A stretch of 64,000 nucleotides of DNA from Lepas anatifera (taxonomy: Eukaryota; Arthropoda; Thecostraca; Lepadidae). Below, one piece after another: positions 44,901-58,747 of this stretch. The notes beneath the pieces were generated by a model. It made no database searches, was not told the DNA's origin, and saw only the letters and a list, made by a program, of their open reading frames with translations. Numbering within the stretch: the first letter of the stretch is position 1; every line of letters begins with the position of its first letter. Position numbers and translations under genes: made by a program. The stretch spans positions 62,001 to 126,000 of the forward strand of contig JAOTON010000469.1 in assembly GCA_034440635.1 (NCBI GenBank), in the 5' to 3' direction.

Positions 44901-47900
44901 TCTAACAATACAAAACAACGATAAGTTTTCGATATAAAGAAAGCGACCGTCGCACTTCTGTTCCTCTGTGTGAACTGATCATCTGAACAGGCTTTCAAGC
45001 AGCAGTGGGCCCACCTCGTCGTGCGAGCGCCCTTTGTAATTTTTCTTTACATACATGAGACGCGGAATCACTCCGCAGATGTGCTGTTTACCTATACAGA
45101 TCAGAAAAATAATTACTGAAGTTATGTTGTTTGAAATGCATTAGAATACAGCGGCGCCATCATGAGAGGCATAGATGAGTCACTTGAAAAAAAACAATTC
45201 CTAGAAGAAACGTATATAGGTACATGTACGCAAAAGTGAGCGCTTTCTGGAAATTGAATGTTTTTCAAAGTTCCGTTTCTTTGAAGCTTATAAAGTACAT
45301 TTTAGTAGGAAGCGACCAATAGACTGGTAAGTTTTGGAGCCGAGCGACCAGCCTCTTCCATGACTCCCATTGGCATGTAGTGTTCGTGGAAGAAGTATTG
45401 TTTATTGACCCCGGCATTCCAAAACATTCATCCTGTAACCTAAATCGTATGATAACAGCAAGGAACCACAACCTGACGTGATGCAGAGGCATCAAATCAC
45501 GTCAAGATTTGATGACTATTGACTGATACATCCCTGCCAGCATGATATCATATAAAACGTGCATCGAACGAAGACATCAAAGGCGGCTGTGCTTAGATTT
45601 AGTTCCAGTTCAGATGCGAATTGCATCCAGATATAAATGTTAAGGCTATTGTCTTCGTACTTTGATCAAGTGTATATAATCAAGTGGTTTCTTATGAAGT
45701 TACCATCTCAAAGCAATCAAAACAAATGATGTCACCACTTTGCCCGAAAAGTCGAACGACACATGAAAAAGTTATTTGAAAATAAAATTAAGAAGGGACG
45801 CAGTGTTTTGCTTCGTTTTATGTATCCTTTTTAGATGACTCATGCCGCGAGGGAGGAATCCCATCCAATGCTTACGCTACTCCGCATTTAACTCGTTTCC
45901 GCATTTCACTTTCGGTAAAAGGCTGGTATCATCTGATCTTAAAGGTAAAAATAAGACTATCCGCCCAACGCGGAGTATTTCTGCGTGTCTTTCCCCCGGA
46001 AGTGTCCGGTTTCCGGCTCGTGCGCCTCCCGAGACCGTACGAGAAGGAAAGTAGGCTAGCTGTAGCAAACTGGAACAAAGCCTTCACCGGTGCGGGTGTT
46101 ACTTGGAGCGGCATGCTTCCATCTGTGCCCAAAGCTCCCTGGAAAACCCAGATCTCCAGAACAGATTCTTGTGGTTTTGCTACCGCCCCATAGCCCCCTC
46201 ACAACATCGGTTATGTAGTTGCAAAGACGGATAAGGAGGAATTTGGCGGTGCGTGACTGATGACTATCAAATGGATTGATTGGCAGTGAGATACAGCCCG
46301 GTAGGAGAATATCCAGGTCGAGCTCGGCTCAGCTGGTCAAACTACAAACAATGGCAGAAGCAAACACGACCATTGCAGGAGCGGCTCCGGCACAGGGGCT
46401 TGCCGGCGCCGGAGCCGAACCAACTCAGTCAATCATTTCATCCCTTTCCACTTTTCAGTTATTTTCAGAATATCAGTAGTTTAAATCATCGCAACCACAC
46501 GGAGCCCAGTGACCAATTTCCAGTCACAGAGCGCTCCTTAAAGCCCTGAGATTCATAGCATCACCTCTGATGACGGCCCACACTTTACATGATCCACTGG
46601 GCACCAAAAGAAACAATCAACCACTGAGCTCTGGCCAGCGCCTCACGTCTTCCTCCCGAGTCAAACGCAACTCTCGGCGCTTTCAAAGAGCACTAACTTT
46701 ACTCTCAGAAAACATGGCTGTCGTCTTTTCGGTTTCACCTGTGAAAATAATGGGTTATGCGAGCTATTTGTAGACAGGGCTGGCCGTTGTCAAACGGTGC
46801 ACGCATTTCTGGCGCCGTGGCCGCCGGCAGCCAATCAGACGTCGCCACGTCAGCAAGGCGATCACTATGATTGGCTGCTGGTGACCACTTTTTGACAGCT
46901 CTACCTAAGACTAAATGAACTTCGCATATATGTCACTTCACTGCTCGATAAGCGGAAAACCATCCCTGTTAAACCTTCATAACAGTGAAACCGTTGCGAA
47001 ATTGAATTTTGTCCTTTTTAAACCGATCACTTTGAACACTAAATAAAATAGAGTGCTGTGTAGCAAACATAGTTGGATCATTGCGGAGTCTTTGAGCAAT
47101 GATTGCTAACCGTATCCATGCACAATACTAGGCTTTGCGGCTGCAGGAGAGCAGGGTGGCTGCCGGCTGGGACTGTCTCACCCCTGGACTCCTCGAAGGC
47201 GGCCCACTGTAGCCGGATGCTGGGCTTGGTGGGACAGTGCACCAGACAGGCGCGCTTGTAAACCTCGCGCACGCCGGCGGCCGGGTCAGCCGGCGGCAGC
47301 TGCTGCTCAGCCTCAGCCTCAGCGGCCGGCTCAGCGGCCGGCTCAGCAGCCGCGTCCAGCCGGCGCTCCAGGTAGCGTGCGTACTGGCCCCAGAACTCCT
47401 CGTACTGGGCGCAAGCGATCAGACAGCGTTCGTACAGCAGCACCAGACTGTGGTGGTCGCCGTCCGACGCCTCCAGCTGCAGGTAGTCGCGCCAGGCGCG
47501 CAGCTGGCGACGGTCCAGCGGCACCACGTGGAAGTAGGGCCGCTTAATCTGCCGGCGCCGGCACACCGGCCAGTGGTTACCCGCCGAGTCCGCCTCCAAC
47601 ATACAATCCACCGCACACGCCACCGGTAGTAGACCCTGAGTCTGCTCATAACACATACATACCAACCCCGGGATAACGGGCCAGTGGTTACTCACCCAGC
47701 CTGCTCATGGCACATACATACCACTCCCGAGATACACCCCCCTCCCACTCCTATGTGGGGAGTTCAGAGCACCCCTAGCCCGGCGGTCGGAGCTGTGTCC
47801 TGTCGTCAATGTCGGGACATCTGAGTCGGCGGTCAGAGCTGTCCTGTCGTCAGTGTCGGGACATCTGGGCCGGCAGTCAGAGCTGTCCTGTCGTCAGTGT

Positions 47901-50900
47901 CGGAACATCTGAGTCGACCGTCAGAGCTTTCCTGTCGTCAGTGTCGGGACATCTGAGCCGGCAGTCAGAGCTGTCCTGTCGTCATTGTCGGGACATCTGA
48001 GTCGGCCGTCAGAGCTGTCCTGTCGTCAGTGTCTTAACATCTGAGCCGGCAGTCAGAGCTGTCCTGTCGTCAGTGTCGGAACATCTGAGCCGGCTGTCAG
48101 AGCTGTCCTGTCGTCAGTGTCGGGACATCTGAGCCGGCAGTCAGAGCTGTCCTGTCGTCAGTGTCGGGACATCTGAGTCGGCCGTCAGAGCTGTCCTGTA
48201 GTAAGTGTCGGAACATCTGGAGTCGGCCGTCAGAGCTGTCCTGTAGTAAGTGTCGGAACATCTGAGCCGGCTGTCAGAGCTGTCCTGTCGTCAGTGTCGG
48301 GACATCTGAGCCGGCAGTCAGAGCTGTCCTGTCGTCAGTGTCGGGACATCTGAGTCGGCCGTCAGAGCTGTCCTGTAGTAAGTGTCGGGACATCTGAGCC
48401 GGCTGTCAGAGCTGTCCTGTCGTCAGTGTCGGGACATCTGAGCCAGCGGTCAGAGCTGTCCTGTCGTCAGTGTCGGGACATCTGAGTCGGCCGTCAGAGC
48501 TGTCCTGTCGTCAGTGTCGGGACATCTGAGTCGGCCGTCAGAGCTGTCCTGTCGTCAGTGTCGGGACATCTGAGCCGGCCGTCAGAGCTGTCCTGTCGTC
48601 AGTGTCGGAACATCTGAGTCGGCCGTCAGAGCTGTCCTGTCGTCAGTGTCGGAACATCTGAGTCGGCAGTCAGAGCTGTCCTGCCGTCAGTGACGGGACA
48701 TCTGAGCCGGCAGTCAGAGCTGTCCTGTCGTCAGTGTCGGAACATCTGAGTCGGCCGTCAGAGCTGTCCTGCCGTCAGTGACGGGACATCTGAGCCGGCA
48801 GTCAGAGCTGTCCTGCCGTCAGTGACGGGACATCTGGGCCGGCAGTCAGAGCTGTCCTGTCGTCAGTGTCGGGACATCTGAGTCGGCGGTCAGAGCTGTC
48901 CTGTCGTCAGTGTCGGGACATCTGAGCCGGCGGTCAGAGCTGTCCTGCCGTCAGTGTCGGGACAACTGAACCGGCAGTCAGAGCTGTCCTGTCGTCAGTG
49001 TCGGGACATCTGAGCCGGCCGTCAGAGCTGTCCTGTCGTCAGTGTCGGAACATCTGAGTCGGCCGTCAGAGCTGTCCTGCCGTCAGTGTCGGGACATCTG
49101 AGTCGGCTGTCAGAGCTGTCCTGTCGTCAGTGTCGGAACATCTGAGTCGGCCGTCAGAGCTGTCCTGTCGTCAGTGTTGGAACATCTGAGTCGGCCGTCA
49201 GAGCTGTCCTGTCGTCAGTGTCGGAACATCTGAGTCGGCCGTCAGAGCTGTCCTGTCGTCAAAGTCGGAACATCTGAGTCGGCCGTCAGAGCTGTCCTGC
49301 CGTCAGTGTTGGAACATCTGAGTCGGCCGTCAGAGCTGTCCTGTCGTCAGTGTTGGAACATCTGAGTCGGCCGTCAGAGCTGTCCTGTCGTCAGTGTTGG
49401 AACATCTGAGTCGGCCGTCAGAGCTGTCCTGTCGTCAGTGTCGGAACATCTGAGTCGGCGGTCAGAGCTGTCCTGCCGTCAGTGTCGGGACATCTGAGTC
49501 GGCTGTCAGAGCTGTCCTGTCGTCAGTGTCGGAACATCTGAGTCGGCCGTCAGAGCTGTCCTGTCGTCAGTGTCGGAACATCTGAGTCGGCCGTCAGAGC
49601 TGTCCTGTCGTCAATGTCGGGACATCTGAGTCGGCCGTCAGAGCTGTCCTGCCGTCAGTGACGGGACATCTGAGCCGGCAGTCAGAGCTGTCCTGCCGTC
49701 AGTGACGGGACATCTGGGCCGGCAGTCAGAGCTGTCCTGTCGTCAGTGTCGGGACATCTGAGTCGGCGGTCAGAGCTGTCCTGTCGTCAGTGTCGGAACA
49801 TCTGGGTCGGCCGTCAGAGCTGTCCTGTCGTCAGTGTCGGGACATCTGAGTCGGCCGTCAGAGCTGTCCTGTCGTCAGTGTCGGAACATCTGCACCGGAG
49901 ACGGGCTCCATCGCTCTCACCTTGTCCTCCAGCTTCCAGCGGCGCTCCGCCCGCTTCTCGGTCAGCTCGTGCGTGGTCACCATGTCGGCCACCACCCGCT
50001 CCTTGATGGCGGCGATCAGCTTCACCTCCGGTTTCTCGGTCTGCTCCCAGCACCAGCGGGCGTTACCGGCTTACACTGACTTACACTGACTTTTTCTCTC
50101 TGATGCACTGCACTCATTACTATAAAGCTACACTGTAAGGTGGTAAAATACACTTGGGATATACCCCACAGCCTATCATTTTGACCACATCTTCCCATGT
50201 ATGATGTTACTAAGCAGAGCCTAAAAACGGTGTCAGGCGACTTTCTACATTTCGTCATCACTAAATATGCCGACCTGATGAAATTGACAAAATCATATTT
50301 CATTCCCTGGGTGTATTAGAAAGGCCTTTCAGCGTAGCCAGAGACAACGCTCAATATCCGAGCTAGTGTTAAGCCAAGCAATATCAGAGTACTGTGCCAA
50401 CGACGAGGAGAGTCAGATACACGACCGAGAAAGTTACGATAATGCATGTCAGCTTGAGCGTCCCATAGTTTTTAACATTATGTTCCCGGAACCGTTACAA
50501 TCCAGCCGAGGGACCACTGCCGTATGTGTAATAAGACTGCAGCCTCCCACTGGGCCGGAGACCCACCTTGGTGGCCTCGCGCTTCTCAGCCGGCGGCTCC
50601 TCCCTGTGCGGCATCCCCAGCGCCGCGCAGCACTCGCGCCGCAGCGGTATATATTCCTCGGGCGGCAGCGTGTCGCGCGGGTGGTAGTCACGCACGTGCT
50701 GCAGAAAACTGCCGCGCCACACACGCGGCAGGGTGAGCCGACCGTCTCACGAAGCACACACACTACAGCTGGCATAGAACACACACGGGACAAGAAGACA
50801 CGGCTGGTATTCAAGTATCTGATCGACCGGGAAGACAAACAGATCTGATGATCGGATTTAAACAAGTGCGTGGTAGTTGGAAGAGATACTACCAGTGTCT

Positions 50901-53900
50901 GAAATCCCGGCCCGGCGCGGGCCCACCGAGGAGACGCAGCTCACTTGTCCCAGTGCCGGTTGTACAGACGGGTGGGTATGTGCAGCAGGCGGCGATAGAT
51001 GGCAGTGACGCGGTGCAGCACGCCATTGGCGCTCTCCCAGGCCAGGTAGGACTCCCAGAGCTCGTCGGCGCGGAACTGCCGACCGGCGCTGGCCAGAGCA
51101 CGTTCACAGAGCCTGCGGCAGTGCGGGCAGCCCGCGTTCACCTCCGGCTCCCCGCCAGAACCACACTGCTCTCCTGCCGTGCTAAATACAGTATCATACT
51201 GCTCTCCCTGTCACACACAATGCCACACTGCTTCCCGTGTCAATGTCACACTGCTCCCCGTGTCAATGTCACACTGCTCCCCGTGTCAATGTCACACTGC
51301 TCCCCGTGTCAATGTCACACTGCTCCCCGTGTCACAGTCAATGTCACACTGCTCCCCGTGTCACAGTCAATGCCACTCTGCTCCCGTGTCAATGCCACAC
51401 TGCTCCCCGTGTCAATGTCACACTGCTCCCCGTGTCAATGTCACACTGCTCCCCGTGTCACAGTCAATGTCACACTGCTCCCCGTGTCACAGTCAATGCC
51501 ACACTGCTCCCCGTGTCACAGTCAATGCCACAATGCTCCCCGTGTCACAGTCAATGCCACTCTGCTCCCGTGTCAATGCCAACCTGCTCCCCGTGTCACA
51601 GTCAATGCCACACTGCTCCTCGTGTCACAGTCAATGCCACACTGCTCCCCGTGTCACAGTCAATATCACACTGCTCGCCGTGTCACAGTCAATATCACAC
51701 TGCTCCTGGTGTCAAAGATAATATCAGACTACTCCCAGAGACACATATACGATACTGTTCCATCCAAGACACAGGCAATATCAGACTGCTTCACTCGGGA
51801 CCCCGACAATGTCACGCTGTTCCCTTAAGACACATTCGAGCACAATGTCACACTATTTTCTTGGGAAACAGATGGTGTCACACCGTTATACTCGGGACAA
51901 GGGTAACACCACACTCCTCCAATTCAGAGGTACTGTCATACTGCTACACTAGGGACACATCTTCACACTGTTCCACCCGGGACACAGCTATCACAATGCT
52001 CCTCAGGACACATACAATGTCACACTGCTCTACTCAGGACAGGTACAATGTCGCACTGTTCTACTCAAGACAAGTACAATGTCACAACGCCCCACCCAGG
52101 CTACAAGTAATGGCACACTACTCCAGCCGGAGCAGTGTGTATTTACCACAGACCGCGATAATAACAGCACACTGGTATTCAAGTGATTGACTGGGAGGAC
52201 AAACATATCTGATGACCAAAGTTGAACAAATGTGTGTGCTCCCTAGTGATTCATTTCCCAGTGAATCACTTGGGAGCAGTGTGCTATTATATTATTATAA
52301 CATTAAACTGCTCCAGCCCGGACACAGACAGTCATACTACATCGACTGGAACCAGGGCAGTTTCACAGTTCTCCACCCGAGACCAGGACAATCGTATAAC
52401 AGTTACAGCCGTGCCACACAGCGGTGCCGCGGTGCTGGGGCGCCGACTGGGCGTACTCACGCTCTGATCTGCTGCTCGGCGTCCGGTCGGCCCTGCACCA
52501 GGACGCGCGTCTGGTTCAACACCTCCATCCACAGCTCCACCGACAACGGGATAGCCTTCACACCGCGCTCCAGAATCTGCAGCGACCTGCCAGCACGCCA
52601 CACCGGCTCGGCTCCATCACCCGAACCCTGACCAGCTGAGCGCGTGGCAGAGCGCACGGCCGCCCACAGCCGTCGCAGAATGCACGGCCGCCCACAGCCG
52701 TGGCATAGTGCACGGCCGCCCACAGCCGTGGCAGAGTGCACGGCCGCCCACAGCCGTGGCAGAGTGCACGGTCGCCCACACCCGTGGCAGAGTGTAGTCA
52801 GGGGATCCCCTGGTAGGAAATCCACGGCAGCCCAGTGTTAAGCTCTATCGCGAACGGACAGCAAACCACAAGTGCAGCTTAGATAATTGGTCGGAATCAT
52901 TTTCATAACTTATGATTCCTTCTAATGTGATAAAATAAAAAATAATATCATACACAGTATACAAGATACATGGCATATTGGTAATTTCCTCTTACTTTGC
53001 ACTTCTCTGTAGCCACTAAACAATAAAAGGCATGACCAAGGACGGCATACTTCAGCCACATTATCAACAGACACATGTACTTCCGTGTAGGGTTGATAAT
53101 CCCGGGATCGGGATCCCGGGATCCCGGGATTGTGTTAATCCCGAATCCCGGGATTATATATTTCTGAATCCCGGGACCCCGATATTTTCCAACACTAAAA
53201 ATAGCGTGGAAAGCGTCGTTGATAGTAATAAAAATCATTATAGAATCCAACAACATGCTACAGCGTTGTTTTATGCTTAATATTTTACCTACCTGAAATG
53301 TTCAAACACAAGCAAAAGCCTGGCTCTCCCTTCTGTATGTACGTAGATTATACCTGGCATCGCTTCACAGTTCACACCGTGTCAGTTTCTCTGTTCGAGC
53401 TCGAGTCTGAAAAGTAAAAAAAATGTTTTTTTTAACGACCCTAACGAGACATGCATTGTGATCGAAAAGAACCAGATGCATGGCTTTAATAGATTACAAT
53501 TGATCCCTGGGGTGTCACAACTGACCCTTGATGGGGTCAAATGTAACATTTGAAGGAAGTATTTCAAAGCCAAGTTATGTAGCTATGTACTAGCCAAGCA
53601 AAGACCAATCAATGTTTTTATTTTGGTATAGTGCTACATCTGCCAGATAGCAAAAATGTCAAGGCTGCTGAAAATATGATGAAAAGTTTTCTGGCACAAA
53701 GCATTGCCCTTCCTGAAGCAGAAAAGTAAGAATCGTTACAGTTGACCCCGGTCTCCCTTATCAACTTTACAGAAAAAGTAATGCAACGATCTCACTCTAA
53801 ATTTCACATATGCTACCAACACAATAATAATAAATGGGCTAAGCACTTCACACCGGCACACCCGTAACCAGTCTGACGCGCTTTGACTACACTGTGTCCC

Positions 53901-56900
53901 GCCTAATCCACGAACGAGCTCTGAGCGGTGACAACGTGCATCTGTTTTAAATGAGTTTTATGTGTGATCACCTTTCTTTTATTGCTTTTTAGGTTTTCTT
54001 GTGATTTTTACTCTTTTATCTTTTTATCTCCTGCTGCACCCAATTGACGATGGAATATGAAAAGCCTCTCCTGTATGAGGATGTTCTGAAATATACATAC
54101 ATGCATACATACATACATACATACATACATACATACATACATACATACATACAACCGACCACGTCTGAAATGAGAGCATCATGCAGTGCCACGGTACTGG
54201 CTGGCGGTGGCTTCTGGTCGGATAGAAAACGATTTTTGATTGGTTTTAGGTTATTTCCTGCGTTGTGGTTAGTTAAATTGATGCTGAGGCTACCTAGCCG
54301 GGATTTCCCGCAACTACTTGCTTTGTTACGTTTTTGCACGATGGAGTAGACGGCTACTGATGGTAGTTTTTGAATACAATTTTTGTGGATTGTCGGTTTG
54401 GGACGAGCAATAGAACAAACTTATTATTAACGGGTGGTATTCTGTTTTATTTTCGTTAGGTGAGTTTTTTATTAAGTTTTAAGCATGACTTGTCTTTTTA
54501 CTGGGGGCCAATTTCCCGGCACTGGGGGGGAATTTCGGCCGACAGGTGGGGGCCAATTGGCCCCCCAGTTAACATGTTAAAAATGACCTGGGACAGATGC
54601 ATGCTTCCGAAGTAGTTGTAGATGCAGAAGCGATGGACGTTGATGATCCTCAGCCAGCACAGTCGCTTCAATCGATGCTTCAACAGGCTCTAGATAAGAT
54701 AAGAGTTCCAGAGCCATATCACAGTTCAAGTGCATCCAGGCTAAGTCTCTTCAATCCTTCGCTTATGACCAAGGCCATTAGGAAAGAGTTGGAAAACCTG
54801 CCTGCCTCTGGAAGAACGGGTATGATAGCTCTGTCCTACAGCTGGCTCAATGACATAGTCCCTACGATTGATGACTCGGAACGTGTGTTTTCAACTGTCG
54901 GGAATATCGTCACTAAAGAACGGTCGAGTCTCGGCGATGAATCCGTTGATGCCCTTTGCTTCCTCAAGTGCTACTATCGTGGCAGGTGACTTGTGTGACC
55001 AGGACACAATAGGCCGGGTCACAATAGGTAAATACCTCTATTGTAATATGACTAGAAATATAACCAAGAAATATATATTGTCAATATCATTCATGCCTTT
55101 ATTTGTTTTGGGGAGCAGAACATTTTATTCTGTTTAGTGTCCATATGAATTGTCATGTGCATTCCGCATGGTGTGAATAGTATGCTATGAGTTATCCTTA
55201 ACGGGAAATATTAACTATGCTGTTAAGAATACGCCACATACGTTATCTAAAGCAGACACTAATTTTCGACATGTTTAGTGAAAACAATTTCCCAATCCCG
55301 GGATCCCGGGATATCCCGGGATTGAGGGTCGATGAATCCCGGGATCCCGGGATTGCAAAAATGTCCCGGGATTATCAGCCCTACTTCCGTGCCGGTGGTG
55401 GCCGAGCCCACCAGTCATCCATCTCCCTGCTGGAGCTAAGGTACGGCCGGTTCCATACTGATTGGTAGGTATTAGGCCCCGGTCGTTTTTGCCAAATATC
55501 TCTCAAGTGATGTTTCCTGCCGACACAACTGTTGCCTCACCTGCTGCGTTTTAACTGGATGCATGAACTGACGTGCAGTAATACTTCATCGGGTCCAAAA
55601 TTCGAAAGTAATTGAGAAAAGACATAAAAATTATCGGGATTGGCGAAAACAGTTCTTTGTCCATAATTTTCATAATTGACGTCTCATCTAGTTCGCAGAA
55701 ACACACATTTAAAGAACTCGTCAAAATACATTACTAGAGACGCAACCTTTCGTGAGAAGTGTAATGGTTTTTAAGATATTTCTTAAAACAACTCACACTT
55801 ATACCTACCAATCAGTGTGGAACGGCTGTACATATATTTGGCTGGCACAAACTTGAATCAGGGGTCTAAACATCGGACAAGGTCAGCCTTTGCTGCTTTC
55901 CTCGCTAATCGCACCGGAGAGGGCTCTGTGCGAACACTTGGATGGACGCCAGGACTAATTTTCCCCACGCATTTCTCTGCATCCAAATGTACGCTCCGTG
56001 CTGTGCCGCACAATATTTATTCCGCACGCATATTGTCGTAGCTCAGACAGGACAAAGGCACATTTGTCTAGGGGAAAATGTTGATACCGCTGACTTTCGT
56101 AGCCTAATTAGTCCAGAGACCCAACCATAAGTGACTTGGCCTAATCATTAGCTACCTTACCCTGTCCTGATCTGTTTTAACTTGGCATGTACGAAGATAT
56201 GATACAAAAATTACGCATAAAGCAGTTGTGGATAGGGAAAAATATCAATGCGAAAAACATGGGAGGATGCAGGGACGAAAACAAGCTACAAGAAATCCAA
56301 TACTAAAACTAAGTGCGAAATTAATGTTTCCAAAGTTTGCACACAATCCTCTGGACGCTTCTCGCCTCCCTCAAACAGTTGAACCTCGGATACCTGGACA
56401 AAGTAAGCACCTGCGGTGTTAGAGGAAATAAATGATCGGCGTAATACGAGCGCTTCATTGGCAAAAGCATTCAAGATAAAACTACGAATAATCAGCCAGT
56501 CTGGGGTACACGCAAATTGAACAACAGTGAATTTTCCAGGCAAACGCGGAAAATTAGTGCGCTCCTATCATTAAAGTCCTGGGAACCAGTGACACTTCAT
56601 TTTTAGAGCACATCGTTTTAGTATGTTGGCATGGTTAGAGCGTTTCAAAAGTATTATTTAAAACATTCCGAAATTGGGGGAAGGGCGACTCCAAACCGAA
56701 CTCAGTTTGATACCGAAATCAAACTCTTGAAATTCAATGAAAGTGCAGATAGGGTTTCAGCATCCAAACATTCGATAGCTCTCTGGACTTTTCGGATGGG
56801 TTCATGTAAATGATAGCGTTCACCGGACCATAAACTAAATTGAATAGATACATGCGACTGTTCTGATTGGGATGCAGTGGAGGACCTAACACACCCACAC

Positions 56901-58716
56901 CCAGCCGTAGCGTAGAAAACGCACCGATCTCTGTAGCCTGAGCGTTGCTCCAGATCGGAGTACTTCTTCCAGTAGGCATAGCAGTAGGGGTAGAGAGGCA
57001 GGAAGGCGTTGTAGACGGCTCGGATGGCGTCCAGGTTTGTCTGCGGCCAGGGCAGTGGTTTAGAGGCGTACTCAGTGCAGCCAACAGCGGCAGTGCCGAG
57101 ACGGTACAGTCAAACAATGCCCGCCGCAAGCAAATGTGTGAGAAGAAATCAGATGTCAGGAATGCAGTCTTCGGTTTTCAGGTCTAAGCCGAGCCGCTGA
57201 AACCGGTGAACCCAGCAGTGTGATCATTCAAGGACGTATATACTGATCTTCATGTAACAAGATCCGGACAAAGATAAGAACTAGGAAACTTGATTCGTAG
57301 GCTAACCACTGCTGTAAACTCAACAGCCATAAAGACAAACAATTGACCAAATACAGTGAAGCTAAGTCATACTATCAAAACTAAGACTAGTTCCTTTGTG
57401 GCGCGGGAATATGGCACCTTGGTCGAATCCTGGAATTTAGTGTAATTAGGCGCACTTTTAGCCAAAAATAATGAAACCACTCATGATTTCTCTGAAAAAA
57501 ATACACAATAAGCTCAATATTTTGATTTTTAAAATAATCCTCTAGTAAAGAAATAAATATCTGCCTGTGGATGATGCCATGATCTGGCAACCACCACCAT
57601 ACTCGAAACGCTTCAAGGGCTTCGATTGGCTCATGCTCATCGTGACGTCAGCATATGTCGTCACACCAGCAGCTCACAACAATAGCCGCCTGGCGAGAGG
57701 TACATGAGCGCTTTTTTCTACGGAAATATCGAGTTCCAAGACAAATGATATTTAGAGTACTGGGTTTTCCGACTTGCTTTACAACTTGGCTATCTCAGTC
57801 AAAATCACGTTATAAAGGTGCGACATTCCCTTTAACTACATTAGTCATGGACAGAATAGCACTGAGCACAAGCATAACAGCTACCTGTTTCTCCACGTGC
57901 TGGAGAAGGTAGGTCCAGCCATTGAAGTCGTACGGATTCTCGCGCACAAACTGCCAGTAGTGGCTGAGCATGCCGTCGTCGGCGGCGCCCCACTGTTCAG
58001 GCAGCACGGCTGACAGGCTGGTCAGAATGGCCGAGGGGTCGGGCACGTCCGGCTGAGCCACCGCTGGCTCTGGCAGCGGGCCTGTGTCCGCCGCTGCCGC
58101 AGCCTCGGCTGACGCTGGCTGCCCGGCTGTGCTCAGAGGCAGAGGCGGCAGCGGCGCGGCAGGCGTCTCGGCCCCGGTCCCATCGCTTGGCAGCACAGTG
58201 GCCGGCGGCCGCTTTTCTGCGGCGGCCTGCTGCCTGATCACTGGTACTGGCGGCCCGCCATCCACCGCTACTGCCGGCGCCCCGCCATCCACCGCTACTG
58301 CCGGCGCCCCGCCATCCACCGCTACTGCCGGCGCCCCGTCCGTCACAGCTTCTTCAGACCTCCCACCAGCCAGAACCCCTGTTGGTGCTCCGTCCGTCAA
58401 CATGGCTTCTTCAGGTCTCTCGCCAGCCACCACCATTGCCGGCTGCTCAGCACTCGGGGTTTCCCCAGTCTGATTCGCCGCAGTTTCCGCTGAGACCTGC
58501 TGTCCGCCTGAAGCCACACCATCGCTGAGCGTTGTCGGGTCCTGCGCAGACGCACCGTCAGCGTCGACAGCAGCGGGCTGCGACGCAAAATCGGGCGGCT
58601 CGTACTGCTCCGGGTCGTCCATGTCCGGTCCCGCTGGAGCGGCGGGCGCAGGCGGCCACTCTGCTGCAGCCAGTTCGCTGTAGAACTGCTGCACCGCCTG
58701 CTGCGGCTCCTCGGGG

Positions 58717-58747
<31 letters not shown>

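Larger units (their letters stand above)
53088..55383. mobile_element. hAT-type element with transposase remnant
   Basis: Ends TAGGGTTGATAATCCCGGGA (53088) and the complement of TAGGGCTGATAATCCCGGGA (to 55383) differ at one base. Flanks CTTCCGTG at 53080-53087 and 55384-55391 are identical, an 8-bp target duplication. Both subterminal regions repeat ATCCCGGGAT many times. The interior carries the last part of a hAT transposase. It is inserted in the PRPF39 intron between exons 2 and 3. Confidence 0.9.

Noticed and set aside
47795..49897. CRISPR-like regular repeat
   Set aside because: Units are directly adjacent with no unique spacers, in a eukaryotic intron.
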